Shown piece after piece: positions 1 to 8,179 of a stretch of 55,192 nucleotides of DNA. Positions within the stretch are counted from its first letter, which is position 1; the number at the start of each line of letters is the position of its first letter. The stretch is from Bacteroidales bacterium M2 (GTDB lineage: Bacteria; Bacteroidota; Bacteroidia; Bacteroidales; Muribaculaceae): NCBI GenBank assembly GCA_001689415.1, contig LUJM01000119.1:14400-69591 (forward strand). The letters are read 5' to 3'. The notes under the pieces are model-generated. The model did not search any database. It saw only the letters and a program-made list of their open reading frames with translations, and was not told the origin of the DNA. The position numbers and the translations under genes are program-made.

Positions 1-430
1 GGAGAGCCAAGCTCCTATCGTTGCTGTCCTTTTGAATAATCACCCCTTAAGTTAATAGCATTGGGTCGCGGCATGCCGCGACCGGGTGTTAAAAGTATTT
101 TTCTCCTTGATAATCAAATAAATAAATGCGCTTCTATCCGGTCGCGGCATGCCGCGACCCTACGAGAGTGGGGGGAGAGAAGCACTTAAGTAAACAGCAT
201 TGGGTCGCGACCCTACGAGAGGGTGGTTGGATATGGTGCTGATAATCTGTGTGTTAGCGCTGTGAGCCGTGGTCCTCGCACTAATGGGCAGTGTCTTCGA
301 CACTAATCAGCAGAGGGGAGATATAGCCCCCAGCAAACTTCGTAATGCCGGGGTTCGATAAAGTAATGCTCTTCGAGCAAGTCTCCGTGGCTTGGAGAGC
401 CAAGCTCCTATCGTTGCTGTCCTTTTGAAT
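1..430. repeat. Intergenic palindromic repeat mosaic, cluster A
   Basis: This 430-base gene-free stretch is made of blocks that recur elsewhere in the window. Bases 1-19 and 394-412 carry the right-arm core GGAGAGCCAAGCTCCTATC, followed at both places by a shared tail (ttgctgtccttttgaat). Two copies of the 20-bp perfect palindrome GGTCGCGGCATGCCGCGACC lie at 64-83 and 140-159. They are separated by a 56-nt linker containing TTGATAATCAA, and the second is followed by CCCTACGAGAG. A shortened palindrome, GGTCGCGACC, is at 203-212. Stretches such as CTTAAGTAAACAGCATTG near 184-201 are also shared with other clusters. I see no ORF or RNA gene here. Confidence 0.85.
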
Positions 431-461
431 TATTACGCATTTGCAGCTCGGCGGACTGATG

Positions 462-1049
462 TCAGATTTTTTCTTCGCGGGTTTCGATTAGCTGCTTGAT
501 TTCGTTTATGGCCTCGGCGTCGGTGCGTTGGGCGCGTTTGTTGATTATCATGCCTATTGCACCGCCAATCAGGCCTCCGATCAGAGCGCCTATCCAAATG
601 CCTTCGAAGTGTTCGTAGCCATGACATTCGAAGATGTACCATGCAATCCACAGCAAGCCTGCCGGAGCACTAATGAGCATCTGGAGGCGGCGTTGGCGGC
701 GACGTTTCTCCAATGAAAGCATGAGCTCGGTCAGCGGCATGGAGGCATAGTCGTTGTGGTTGAGCCTGACAATATATATGTCTGCGAGCACTGATACGGT
801 GCATAAAATGACTGTAGAGGCGTAGAATAACCACGAGGTGCCGATGAAGATTTTGATTAAGATGAAGGATATGTAGATAAACGGCAGAACACAAAAGAGT
901 TCGAATGACTTGTATTGCCTTATCCAAGCCGATTTGTATGCCATGACCTGCCGCATGAGTTTTTCGTTAATCATATTGTGGCGGTTAATGTCCTGTTTCA
1001 GCTCGTGCATTTGCGCACGCATCATATCGAGTTCGTTGTTTTCAGTCAT
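462..1049 (-). CDS. Four-TM membrane protein coupled to an ECF sigma factor
   Basis: This 195-aa protein is not recognised as a named family. An N-terminal polar, probably coiled region (about residues 1-45) precedes two hydrophobic segments (about 49-69 and 73-94), a basic linker (KRRRQRRLQ) and two more hydrophobic segments (about 123-139 and 151-169). The last has a glycine-zipper pattern, IGALIGGLIGGAIG. The ATG overlaps the sigma-factor stop codon as ATGA (1046-1049), so translation is probably coupled. A membrane protein directly after an ECF sigma gene suggests an anti-sigma or regulated partner. However, no zinc-binding anti-sigma motif or FecR-like domain is visible, so that role is inference. 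Confidence 0.8.
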   Translation of the reverse strand: MTENNELDMMRAQMHELKQDINRHNMINEKLMRQVMAYKSAWIRQYKSFELFCVLPFIYISFILIKIFIGTSWLFYASTVILCTVSVLADIYIVRLNHNDYASMPLTELMLSLEKRRRQRRLQMLISAPAGLLWIAWYIFECHGYEHFEGIWIGALIGGLIGGAIGMIINKRAQRTDAEAINEIKQLIETREEKI

Positions 1050-1522
1050 GATTGTAGGTTTTTAAGTTTTTCACGAATACGGATTAATTTAACTCCGACG
1101 GCCTTTGCAGAAATGCCTACAATAGCGCCTATTTCGTCGTATGAGAGGTCTTCGAGCCACAGGAGTACAATTGCACGGTCGAAGGGCTCGAGCTTCTTTA
1201 TACGGTCGTGTAGCTGTCGGTTTCGCGGGTTTCGCTCGATTTCATCGTAAGCTGATTCGGCCCCTGCCATTTCGAGCGGCGATGTAGAAATCGATTTCTT
1301 GCGTTTGTAGCTGATGCAGGTGTTGAGGCTGACCCTGTAGACCCACGTTGCGGGGTTGCTCTGGTTTCGGAATTTGTCGAAACCTTTCCAGATGTTTATA
1401 AGGACTTCCTGAAAGAGGTCGTCGGCTTCGGGCTTTGATGTGGCGAACATGTAGCAGACGGAGTATATTGTGGCAGTCTGCTGTCGCACTAATTTTTCGA
1501 AGTCTTTAGCGTTGTTGCACAT
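1046..1522 (-). CDS. ECF-type RNA polymerase sigma factor
   Basis: This 158-aa protein has the two-domain layout of extracytoplasmic-function sigma factors. Region 2 (about residues 28-75) includes EADDLFQEVLINIWKGFDKF and the -10-recognition stretch WVYRVSLNTCISYKRKK. Region 4 (about 105-155) has a helix-turn-helix in LSYDEIGAIVGISAKAVGVK. It directs RNA polymerase to a small regulon, and in Bacteroidetes such factors usually answer envelope or nutrient signals. The ATG at 1522 is the natural start. The next gene overlaps by 4 bp and encodes a membrane protein that may control it. A possible autoregulatory promoter lies just upstream. Confidence 0.93.
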   Translation of the reverse strand: MCNNAKDFEKLVRQQTATIYSVCYMFATSKPEADDLFQEVLINIWKGFDKFRNQSNPATWVYRVSLNTCISYKRKKSISTSPLEMAGAESAYDEIERNPRNRQLHDRIKKLEPFDRAIVLLWLEDLSYDEIGAIVGISAKAVGVKLIRIREKLKNLQS

Positions 1523-1544
1523 ATTAATGATTATTTCTGCATGT

Positions 1545-1573
1545 TAGACGCAGGGATGGTGTGAAAAGCTACA
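1545..1573 (-). promoter_or_regulatory. Candidate ECF-sigma autoregulatory promoter
   Basis: On the minus strand TGTAGC (1573-1568) and CGTCTA (1550-1545) are separated by 17 bp, ending 22 bp upstream of the sigma-factor ATG. CGTC-type -10 elements are typical of ECF promoters, so the factor may transcribe its own gene. No TAnnTTTG housekeeping -7 box is seen here. This is motif-based inference. Confidence 0.4.
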
Positions 1574-1593
1574 GGGTGAAGGGTGTTTTTTTC

Positions 1594-1640
1594 AAAAAAA
1601 TACCCGGAATGATACTTGAAGAAGTATTTCCGGGTATTTA
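1594..1640 (-). terminator. Rho-independent terminator after the secA operon
   Basis: Read on the minus strand, a long hairpin has the outer stem TACCCGG/CCGGGTA (1601-1636) and an inner stem around a CTTC loop. It is followed by seven U residues (1600-1594). It lies directly after the 73-aa ORF that follows secA. Confidence 0.85.
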
Positions 1641-1657
1641 TAGAGCTTAGCGTCGGC

Positions 1658-1879
1658 TTACTTATCGCCGAAGAGAATTCCTTTGCGAATCTTTCGTCGG
1701 TAATTGTTGAAGCTTTCGAAGCAGAAATATGTGAGAAGCGTTATGCCGGCAAGCTTGATCCATGCTGTTGCTGAATCAGGACTTGAGACTACCTGACACA
1801 GCCGGGCAAGTATGATCAAGCACCCAAGTATCATCATGGAAAATGATACATTACGTTTGACACGGTTGCTGATTCTCAT
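1658..1879 (-). CDS. Small two-TM membrane protein downstream of secA
   Basis: A 73-aa protein with no recognised family. The basic N-terminus (MRISNRVKRN) leads into a hydrophobic segment (about residues 11-32), then a second one (about 41-56), and a basic C-terminus (NNYRRKIRKG). It begins 11 nt after the secA stop and ends just before a strong terminator, so it is probably the last gene of the secA transcript. A function in or near the secretion machinery is only suggested by position. Codon use resembles the neighbours. Confidence 0.65.
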   Translation of the reverse strand: MRISNRVKRNVSFSMMILGCLIILARLCQVVSSPDSATAWIKLAGITLLTYFCFESFNNYRRKIRKGILFGDK

Positions 1880-1890
1880 TGCCTAAGTAT

Positions 1891-4800
1891 TTACAGACCT
1901 TTGCCGTGGCAGTTTTTGTATTTTTTGCCTGAACCGCAGGGGCAAGGGTCGTTGCGACCTACACGAGGACCGGCCTTGGCGGGCATGGGTTTCTCTTTTT
2001 CACCCTGAGGAGCAGATGCAGCCTGACGCTGTGCGTCTGCGCCGGGAATATCGGCTTTAGTAGCACGGTAGTTTGGCTGGATACGGCGCTGCTCGGTGTG
2101 GGTCTCCTTGATATCGGGCTGCTTGGGTGCGGGTTTTTCCATTTGCGAAGCGGGGTCTTCGTGCACGGGCTGGGGAGCGGGCTGGCGCATGAAAATCTGT
2201 CCGCGCATGAGGGCGGCAACGGCTTTCGAATTCAGGCTCGCAAGCATTGTCTCGAAGAGGTGGAACGACTCAACCTTGTAGATAACGAGGGGGTCTTTCT
2301 GCTCGTAAGCGGCATTTTGAACGCTCTGGCGCAGCTGGTCGAGCTCGCGGAGATGCTCTTTCCAGAGTTCGTCGATAGTGACGAGCATGAGCGCTTTGTG
2401 CCATTCCTTGACGATTGAGCGTCCTTCGGTTGCGATTGCAGTGCGGAGGTCGCAACGGAGGTTGAAAATGCGTTTGCCGTCGGTGAGGGGCACGAGTACG
2501 GGGCCGTCGTAGTCGGGGTTTGCGGCGCTCATCTGCTGGAGCACCGGCAGGGCAACCTCGCGGATGCGGTCGCTCTTTCGGCCGAGGCCTTGTACGGCGG
2601 CTTCGTGGAGAGTTTCGATTTTGTCTTCGCGCTGCATGTTGGCGTACTCTTCTTCGGTGAAGGGAGTCTCGATAGCAAGCACGCGGAAGATTTCGGTGCA
2701 GAGGTCGGGGTAATCGGCGGGGGCTTCGTTGTTGACGATTAGGTTTTCGACAGTGTCGTAGAGCATGTTGATAACGTCAACACCGATTCGTTCGCCGAGA
2801 ACGGCGTGGCGGCGGCGCTCGTAGATGTAGGTACGCTGCTTGTTCATCACGTCGTCGAACTCGAGGAGGCGCTTACGGATGCCGAAGTTGTTTTCTTCGA
2901 CGCGTTTCTGGGCTTTTTCGATAGCGTTGTTTACGATCTTGTGTTCGATCATCTCGTCTTCCTGAAGTCCGAGTCGGTCGAGCATCTTGACAACGTTGTC
3001 GGTAGCGAATAGTCGCATCAGCTGGTCTTCGAACGAAACGAAGAATACCGAAGAACCCGGGTCGCCCTGACGACCTGCACGACCACGGAGCTGACGGTCG
3101 ACGCGGCGGCTTTCGTGGCGCTCGGTACCGATGATTGCCAGACCGCCGGCATCGCGCACCTCGGGTGTGAGCTTGATGTCGGTACCACGACCTGCCATGT
3201 TGGTGGCGATAGTGACGCATCCTTTGCGACCGGCGAGGGCTACGACCTCGGCCTCGCGCTGGTGTAGCTTGGCGTTGAGTACCTGGTGCTCGATTTTCTG
3301 CATGGTGAGCATGCGGCTGAGCAACTCGGAGATTTCAACCGATGTAGTACCAACCAGTACGGGACGGCCAGCCTCGACCATTTTTACGATTTCGGCGATA
3401 ACGGCTTTGTACTTTTCTTTCTTGGTACGGTATACGCGGTCGTTCATGTCGATACGCGCAATCGGACGGTTGGTGGGTATGGTTACGACGTCGAGTTTGT
3501 AGATATCCCACAATTCACCGGCCTCGGTCTCGGCGGTACCTGTCATACCGGAGAGTTTGTGGTACATGCGGAAGTAGTTCTGCAGTGTGATAGTGGCGAA
3601 TGTCTGGGTTGCAGCTTCAACTTTCACACCTTCCTTGGCCTCGATCGCCTGGTGGAGTCCGTCGGAATAGCGTCGGCCTTCCATGATACGGCCTGTCTGC
3701 TCATCGACGATCTTTACTTTGTTGTCGTCGACCACATATTCCTGGTCGCGCATGAAGAGGGTGTAGGCTTTGAGGAGCTGTGTCACGGTGTGTACGCGCT
3801 CGCTCTTGACGGCGTAGTTTGCCATGAGTTCGTCTTTCTTCTCCTGACGCTCGGCGGGGTCGCTGATGTGCTCGAGTTCGCTGAGCTGGCTTGCGATGTC
3901 GGGGAGAACGAAGAACTGGGGGTCCTGCGAGGTGCCGGTGAGTTCGTCGATGCCTTTGTCGGTTAGTTCGACCGAGCGGTTTTTCTCATCGATAACGAAG
4001 TATAGCGGGTCGGTAACGACGGGCATTTCGCGGGCGTTGTCCTGCAGGTAGTGTGCTTCGGTTTCGAGCAGGACATTTTTCATGCCGTCCTGGCTGAGGA
4101 AGCGAATGAGTGCGCTGTTTTTGGGCAGGCCTTTGAATGCGCGGAAAAGCAGGAGGGCGCCTTCTTTCTTGACTTCCTTGTCGTCGCTGGCAAGTTTGGT
4201 CTTGGCGTCGGCGAGGATTCCGGTAACGAGTCGCTGCTGAGCGCGGACTACTTTCTCTACGTTAGCCTTGTACTGGTCGAAGAGCTGGTCGTCGCCGCGA
4301 GGTACAGGACCGGAGATGATAAGAGGTGTACGGGCATCGTCGATAAGCACTGAGTCGACCTCATCGACAATAGCGTAGTAGTGCTTGCGCTGCACGAGGT
4401 CGTCGGGGTCCATGGCCATGTTGTCGCGCAGGTAGTCGAAGCCAAATTCGTTGTTGGTGCCGTATGTGATGTCGCATTCGTAAGCGCGTCGGCGTTGTGG
4501 AGTGTTGGGCTGGTGTTTGTCGATGCAGTCGACCGAAGCACCGTGGAACATGTAGAGCGGGCCCATCCACTCGGAGTCACGTTTGGATAGGTAGTCGTTG
4601 ACGGTTACCACGTGTACGCCACGGCCTGATAGCGAACGGAGGAATACGGGCAGGGTTGCCACGAGGGTCTTACCTTCGCCGGTTGCCATTTCGGCAATCT
4701 TGCCCTGGTGCAGTACGATACCGCCGATGAGCTGTACGTCGTAGTGGGTCATGTCCCAGACAACTTCGTTGCCACCTGCGATCCAGTGGTTTTTCCAGAT

Positions 4801-5259
4801 TGCCTTGTCGCCTTCGATTGATACGAATTCGCGTCCCTGACCGGCGAGGTCGCGGTCGAACTCGGTTGCGGTTACTTCGATAGTGGGGTTTTGGGCGAAT
4901 CGTTTGGCAGTTTCGCGTACAGTGGCGAAAACTACGGGCAGGTTCTCGTTGAGTTTGTCTTCGATAATATCGAGTATTTTTTTCTCATGGGCATCGATCT
5001 GGTCCCAGAGAGGCTGACGCTGGTCGAAAGGCAGGCCTTCGACTTCGTTGCGCAGCTTGGCTATAGCCTGGTTGTCGGCTTCGGTGGCGTTTGCGATGTC
5101 GCGACGCACCTGGTTTATGCGGTCGCGGAGGCCGTCGTTGTCGAGCTTCTCAATCTCGGGAATCTGCTCCTTAATTTTAGCAAGGATGGGCTGTATTGCC
5201 TTGAGGTCGCGAGTCGACTTGTCGCCGAAAAGTTTTTTTAGTACGGTTACAAATGACAT
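1891..5259 (-). CDS. secA: Protein translocase ATPase SecA
   Basis: SecA is the ATPase motor that drives preproteins through SecYEG at the inner membrane. The nucleotide-binding site is clear: Walker A MATGEGKT (about residues 191-198) and DEVD box (about 299-302). The helicase-like motif LRGRAGRQGDPGSS lies in the second nucleotide-binding domain. The C-terminus carries the zinc/SecB-binding motif CPCGSGKKYKNCH (ligands C1106, C1108, C1117, H1118), preceded by a Pro/Gln/Lys-rich linker. At 1122 aa it is much longer than the roughly 900-aa E. coli protein, with extra sequence between the DEVD box and the preprotein-binding region (about 330-480). Large SecA proteins are usual in Bacteroidetes. 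A TAnnTTTG promoter box lies about 60 bp upstream. Confidence 0.98.
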   Translation of the reverse strand: MSFVTVLKKLFGDKSTRDLKAIQPILAKIKEQIPEIEKLDNDGLRDRINQVRRDIANATEADNQAIAKLRNEVEGLPFDQRQPLWDQIDAHEKKILDIIEDKLNENLPVVFATVRETAKRFAQNPTIEVTATEFDRDLAGQGREFVSIEGDKAIWKNHWIAGGNEVVWDMTHYDVQLIGGIVLHQGKIAEMATGEGKTLVATLPVFLRSLSGRGVHVVTVNDYLSKRDSEWMGPLYMFHGASVDCIDKHQPNTPQRRRAYECDITYGTNNEFGFDYLRDNMAMDPDDLVQRKHYYAIVDEVDSVLIDDARTPLIISGPVPRGDDQLFDQYKANVEKVVRAQQRLVTGILADAKTKLASDDKEVKKEGALLLFRAFKGLPKNSALIRFLSQDGMKNVLLETEAHYLQDNAREMPVVTDPLYFVIDEKNRSVELTDKGIDELTGTSQDPQFFVLPDIASQLSELEHISDPAERQEKKDELMANYAVKSERVHTVTQLLKAYTLFMRDQEYVVDDNKVKIVDEQTGRIMEGRRYSDGLHQAIEAKEGVKVEAATQTFATITLQNYFRMYHKLSGMTGTAETEAGELWDIYKLDVVTIPTNRPIARIDMNDRVYRTKKEKYKAVIAEIVKMVEAGRPVLVGTTSVEISELLSRMLTMQKIEHQVLNAKLHQREAEVVALAGRKGCVTIATNMAGRGTDIKLTPEVRDAGGLAIIGTERHESRRVDRQLRGRAGRQGDPGSSVFFVSFEDQLMRLFATDNVVKMLDRLGLQEDEMIEHKIVNNAIEKAQKRVEENNFGIRKRLLEFDDVMNKQRTYIYERRRHAVLGERIGVDVINMLYDTVENLIVNNEAPADYPDLCTEIFRVLAIETPFTEEEYANMQREDKIETLHEAAVQGLGRKSDRIREVALPVLQQMSAANPDYDGPVLVPLTDGKRIFNLRCDLRTAIATEGRSIVKEWHKALMLVTIDELWKEHLRELDQLRQSVQNAAYEQKDPLVIYKVESFHLFETMLASLNSKAVAALMRGQIFMRQPAPQPVHEDPASQMEKPAPKQPDIKETHTEQRRIQPNYRATKADIPGADAQRQAASAPQGEKEKPMPAKAGPRVGRNDPCPCGSGKKYKNCHGKGL

Positions 5260-5320
5260 TATGTTGGGTTTTATATATGCTGTTTATCGCCGCGTCCGCG
5301 AGGACGTGGCTGTAGATATG

Positions 5321-5328
5321 CAAAGTTA
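5321..5328 (-). promoter_or_regulatory. Bacteroidetes -7 promoter box for secA
   Basis: TAACTTTG, followed by C, on the minus strand matches the Bacteroidetes primary-sigma -7 consensus TAnnTTTG. It lies 61 bp upstream of the secA ATG, in the gap between the phosphatase-like gene and secA. No clear -33 TTG is visible at normal spacing. Confidence 0.6.
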
Positions 5329-5360
5329 CGAATTATTAGGGAAATAATATTGTCCGGTGC

Positions 5361-6992
5361 TCACTTTTTTGTGAGGACGAGGGCAGGAGCGGCAGCACCG
5401 TTTGGCGAGCGAATGCGCAATATCCGTGCGACGGTCGGAGCAATCGAGCGGGCGTCGACGGGGGTGCCTATAGTCTGTGCTGCTACATTTGGTGCGAGGA
5501 TGAATACGGGGGCCGTAGCGGCAGCCGTGCATTGCACCATGCCGGTATGTCCGGCGGTGGGCGAAGATTCGTTGAAGTCTTCGATAATTTCAAAACCGGG
5601 AGCGACCTCTACGAGCAGGTCGCCGGCAGCGCTGACAACAGTGTTGCGGCGCAGAGCTTCGGCATTTTCACCGGCTCGTCCTGCGATTATGTCGTCGAGG
5701 GTGTGTACGCGGTCAACGCCGGTCATGCTTGCAAGGAGCTTGGCAGCTTCGGCGCGGACGGCGGAGATGTCGAGTTTCATCTCCTCGAGCAACTTGTGGT
5801 TGAGGTATATGTTGCCGTTTGTGAAGTGGCTTACATATGCTCCGTTGCCGTGGAGGGCGATGAGGTATAGGTTGAGCAGCGATGCTGCTTTTTTTGCAGA
5901 AAATTCGCCGTAAGGCAGGTTGAAACGCTCGTCGTCGCGGCGGCGGTTGGGTCGCGGCGGCGTTGATGCGAGCATTATCACGGCATGGTCGAGGCCTACG
6001 TGGCGGCTGATTGTAGAGAATAGCTGTTCGAGGTTGCGGTCGAGTTTGATGTAGGCATCCTGTAGCTCAACGCGCTTGTCGGTCGATTTGCCGTAGTTGA
6101 AGGGCTGTAGGTTGAAGGCTATGTTTATAACGTCGGTAACGCCTTCGTTTTTGCCGAGTTTATGGTTTACAATCAGTTCGCCTGCCAGAGAGCTTACTTC
6201 GCGGTTGTACATAGGCGAGGCAGCGAACATGTCGAGGCGTTCGCTGTTTGCTCGCGGGAATACGTAGCGGAACGGGTATCTGGTGAGGTGGTCGGGCAGG
6301 GCGGGGTAGTCGGCCGGAGCGAGGCTGGGAGTCCAGCTCATCGTGTCGAGTCGGGTGTTGAGCGGCACGGCTCTGTTGCGAGTGGCCACGGCAATAGGCA
6401 TCTCGGGATATGCTGTTGACGATGCCCAGTTGCCTGTCTTGTGGTCGAGCCACAGAGCGCTTGAGGCGTTGTGCCCGGCCATGCTTATCGCCAGGCCCGG
6501 TGTGGCTGCGATAGAGTATATATTGTTTGTTCCTCCGGATGCTATGCGTGCTTCGTCGGCGAGGTTGCTCACCCTGAGTGATTTGGGCGAATAACCGGTC
6601 GAGGAGAAGTTGCCTAAAACGTCCTTGTCGGCGTATGCGGGCGATTTGCGAAGTGTTCGGCGGTCGAAATTAGTGTCGCTGCCGATGCCGGATGTCGAGG
6701 GAGCCGCACCGGTGAAAATCGTAGCAGTAGAGGCTGTCGGGTCGAGGTATGTGCCGTAATCGGCGGTTAGTGAAACGCCTTGCTGCTCGAGTAGCTTGAA
6801 GCCTCCTTGTCCGAAACGTTCGCGCAGCAGGTCGAGCTGGTCGGCATCGAGTCCGTCGACCATGATGCCCACTAACAGTCGTGCCTGTTCGGGCGAGGCG
6901 GCTCCGGCAGAAATTGTTGCCATTGAGGCAACCAGGGCCAGGAGCAGTCTCGACATAGCAGCGTCGAATTTGTATCGTTTGAGGTGTTTCAC
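5361..6992 (-). CDS. Alkaline-phosphatase-superfamily protein with degenerate active site
   Basis: A 543-aa protein with a signal peptide, related to the PafA/type I phosphodiesterase branch of the alkaline phosphatase superfamily. Family landmarks are present: MVDGLDADQL near residue 46 (first metal Asp), ATIFTGAAPSTSGI near 90-103, and a C-terminal DARSIAPTVARILRI segment. Active-site elements look lost. The nucleophile segment reads DPTASTAT instead of a TGPGHA-type motif. The usual SSTDYxGH metal-binding stretch reads FNLQPFNYG (about 290-300), and the usual TADHG reads LASTPP (about 340). It may therefore be a pseudo-phosphatase, possibly a binding or structural envelope protein. It starts with GTG overlapping the DUF4105 stop (GTGA, 6989-6992). 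An internal ATG at 6956 also gives a good signal peptide. Confidence 0.8.
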   Translation of the reverse strand: MKHLKRYKFDAAMSRLLLALVASMATISAGAASPEQARLLVGIMVDGLDADQLDLLRERFGQGGFKLLEQQGVSLTADYGTYLDPTASTATIFTGAAPSTSGIGSDTNFDRRTLRKSPAYADKDVLGNFSSTGYSPKSLRVSNLADEARIASGGTNNIYSIAATPGLAISMAGHNASSALWLDHKTGNWASSTAYPEMPIAVATRNRAVPLNTRLDTMSWTPSLAPADYPALPDHLTRYPFRYVFPRANSERLDMFAASPMYNREVSSLAGELIVNHKLGKNEGVTDVINIAFNLQPFNYGKSTDKRVELQDAYIKLDRNLEQLFSTISRHVGLDHAVIMLASTPPRPNRRRDDERFNLPYGEFSAKKAASLLNLYLIALHGNGAYVSHFTNGNIYLNHKLLEEMKLDISAVRAEAAKLLASMTGVDRVHTLDDIIAGRAGENAEALRRNTVVSAAGDLLVEVAPGFEIIEDFNESSPTAGHTGMVQCTAAATAPVFILAPNVAAQTIGTPVDARSIAPTVARILRIRSPNGAAAPALVLTKK

Positions 6993-8179
6993 TTTTTGCG
7001 GTAGATGAATATATAGTTTGCCGCGCGTAGCATATCGGCCAGTACGAGAGGCAGAAAGGCGGCGTTGGCGCTCTGCGGAAGTACGGGCCAGGTGGCAAGC
7101 AGCAGCAAAAGCACTGCAAAATTAACAATTTGGTAGCAAAAAAGTGCGGTCTTGCAATTTTTTTTCCATATAAAAATTGCAGGAATGAGGCAGAAGGGGT
7201 TGAGCCACGCGAAAAGATAGTTGGGCGATGTGGCTTCGTGAACCGATATGAAGATGAGGAATGTCAGCAGGCATCCGGCGAGGCCGAGCATGGCGAAGTA
7301 TGCGCAGTCGAACCATCGAGAGACCCTGCGGCGGCGTATGTCGCGCACTGTAATGGCGAGCGTTATGCCGAAGAACAGCCAGCATACGAATATCGGTGAG
7401 AGATACCAAGGCGTGGGGGCTTCGAGGGCATTGTCGGCCGGGGTGTCGATTATGGCTGTAGGGCCAAGGGTGAGCTTGCGGCCTGAGTATGTGGCGTTGG
7501 AGAGCATGCCGTCGAGTTCGGCGGGGGCAAAGGCTGCCTCGCGGCGGCTGATTTCGTAGTCGATGCCTGAGCCGAGTGCGAGGTCGATGCCGAACTGGTA
7601 CCATGGGTATCGGGCATGGTAATGGCGCATGATATTGCGAAATGTCATGCGTGGATATGAGTTTGCCTCGTAGGGGGCGGCGGAGAGTATGATGCTGTCG
7701 CCGAGGGCTTTCTCGACTGCTGCGAGGGGGCGCGTGGCGCAGTTGTCTTTGACGTAGTTGTAGCGGTATGTGCGGTTTTCGGGCAATGCCTGCCATTCGA
7801 GGAGGCTTACCAGGCGTTGTTTTGCGTCCGGGTCGAGGTTGAGCTCGTGTGCTACGGCGCGGCGACCTTCGCTATAGTACTCGGCCATAAAGGGGTCGTA
7901 GGGCCATGCTACGGTGACATAGTCGGTCCGGCCCATTACGAAGCGGCCGATGAAGTTGGGCGAGTTGAAGTCGAAAACGCCGTAGTTGTAGGCTTTTACG
8001 GGCTTGCCGGGAATCTGAACCGCAATAGCCGAGTGACCTTCGAGCTGGAATATCTCTGCACCGGGGTATATGTTGACAAACCATATGGCAGTGTCGGGCC
8101 GCTCGGGCAATGACCATGGGAATGCTGTCGCCGCTATGGCGCTGAGAAGTACGGTAATTATGACAGCGAGTCGCCTCAT
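6989..8179 (-). CDS. DUF4105 envelope protein with C-terminal TM segments
   Basis: A 396-aa protein recognised as a DUF4105 family member. An N-terminal signal peptide or anchor (residues 1-19) precedes a periplasmic domain. His49 in LEGHSAI and Cys147 in VKDNCATRP form a His-then-Cys arrangement like permuted NlpC/P60 or LRAT-type folds. From about residue 255 there are four to five hydrophobic segments, ending in a basic tail. ATG at 8179 is chosen because it overlaps the queE stop (ATGA, 8176-8179) and begins a signal sequence; a longer upstream reading has no such support. It is coupled on the other side to the phosphatase-like gene, so the two probably act together at the inner membrane or periplasm. 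The activity is unknown. Confidence 0.85.
   Translation of the reverse strand: MRRLAVIITVLLSAIAATAFPWSLPERPDTAIWFVNIYPGAEIFQLEGHSAIAVQIPGKPVKAYNYGVFDFNSPNFIGRFVMGRTDYVTVAWPYDPFMAEYYSEGRRAVAHELNLDPDAKQRLVSLLEWQALPENRTYRYNYVKDNCATRPLAAVEKALGDSIILSAAPYEANSYPRMTFRNIMRHYHARYPWYQFGIDLALGSGIDYEISRREAAFAPAELDGMLSNATYSGRKLTLGPTAIIDTPADNALEAPTPWYLSPIFVCWLFFGITLAITVRDIRRRRVSRWFDCAYFAMLGLAGCLLTFLIFISVHEATSPNYLFAWLNPFCLIPAIFIWKKNCKTALFCYQIVNFAVLLLLLATWPVLPQSANAAFLPLVLADMLRAANYIFIYRKK

Noticed and set aside
300..400. tRNA-like GGGGTTCGATAAAG sequence
   Set aside because: No acceptor or anticodon stem can be formed around it; it belongs to the repeat mosaic.
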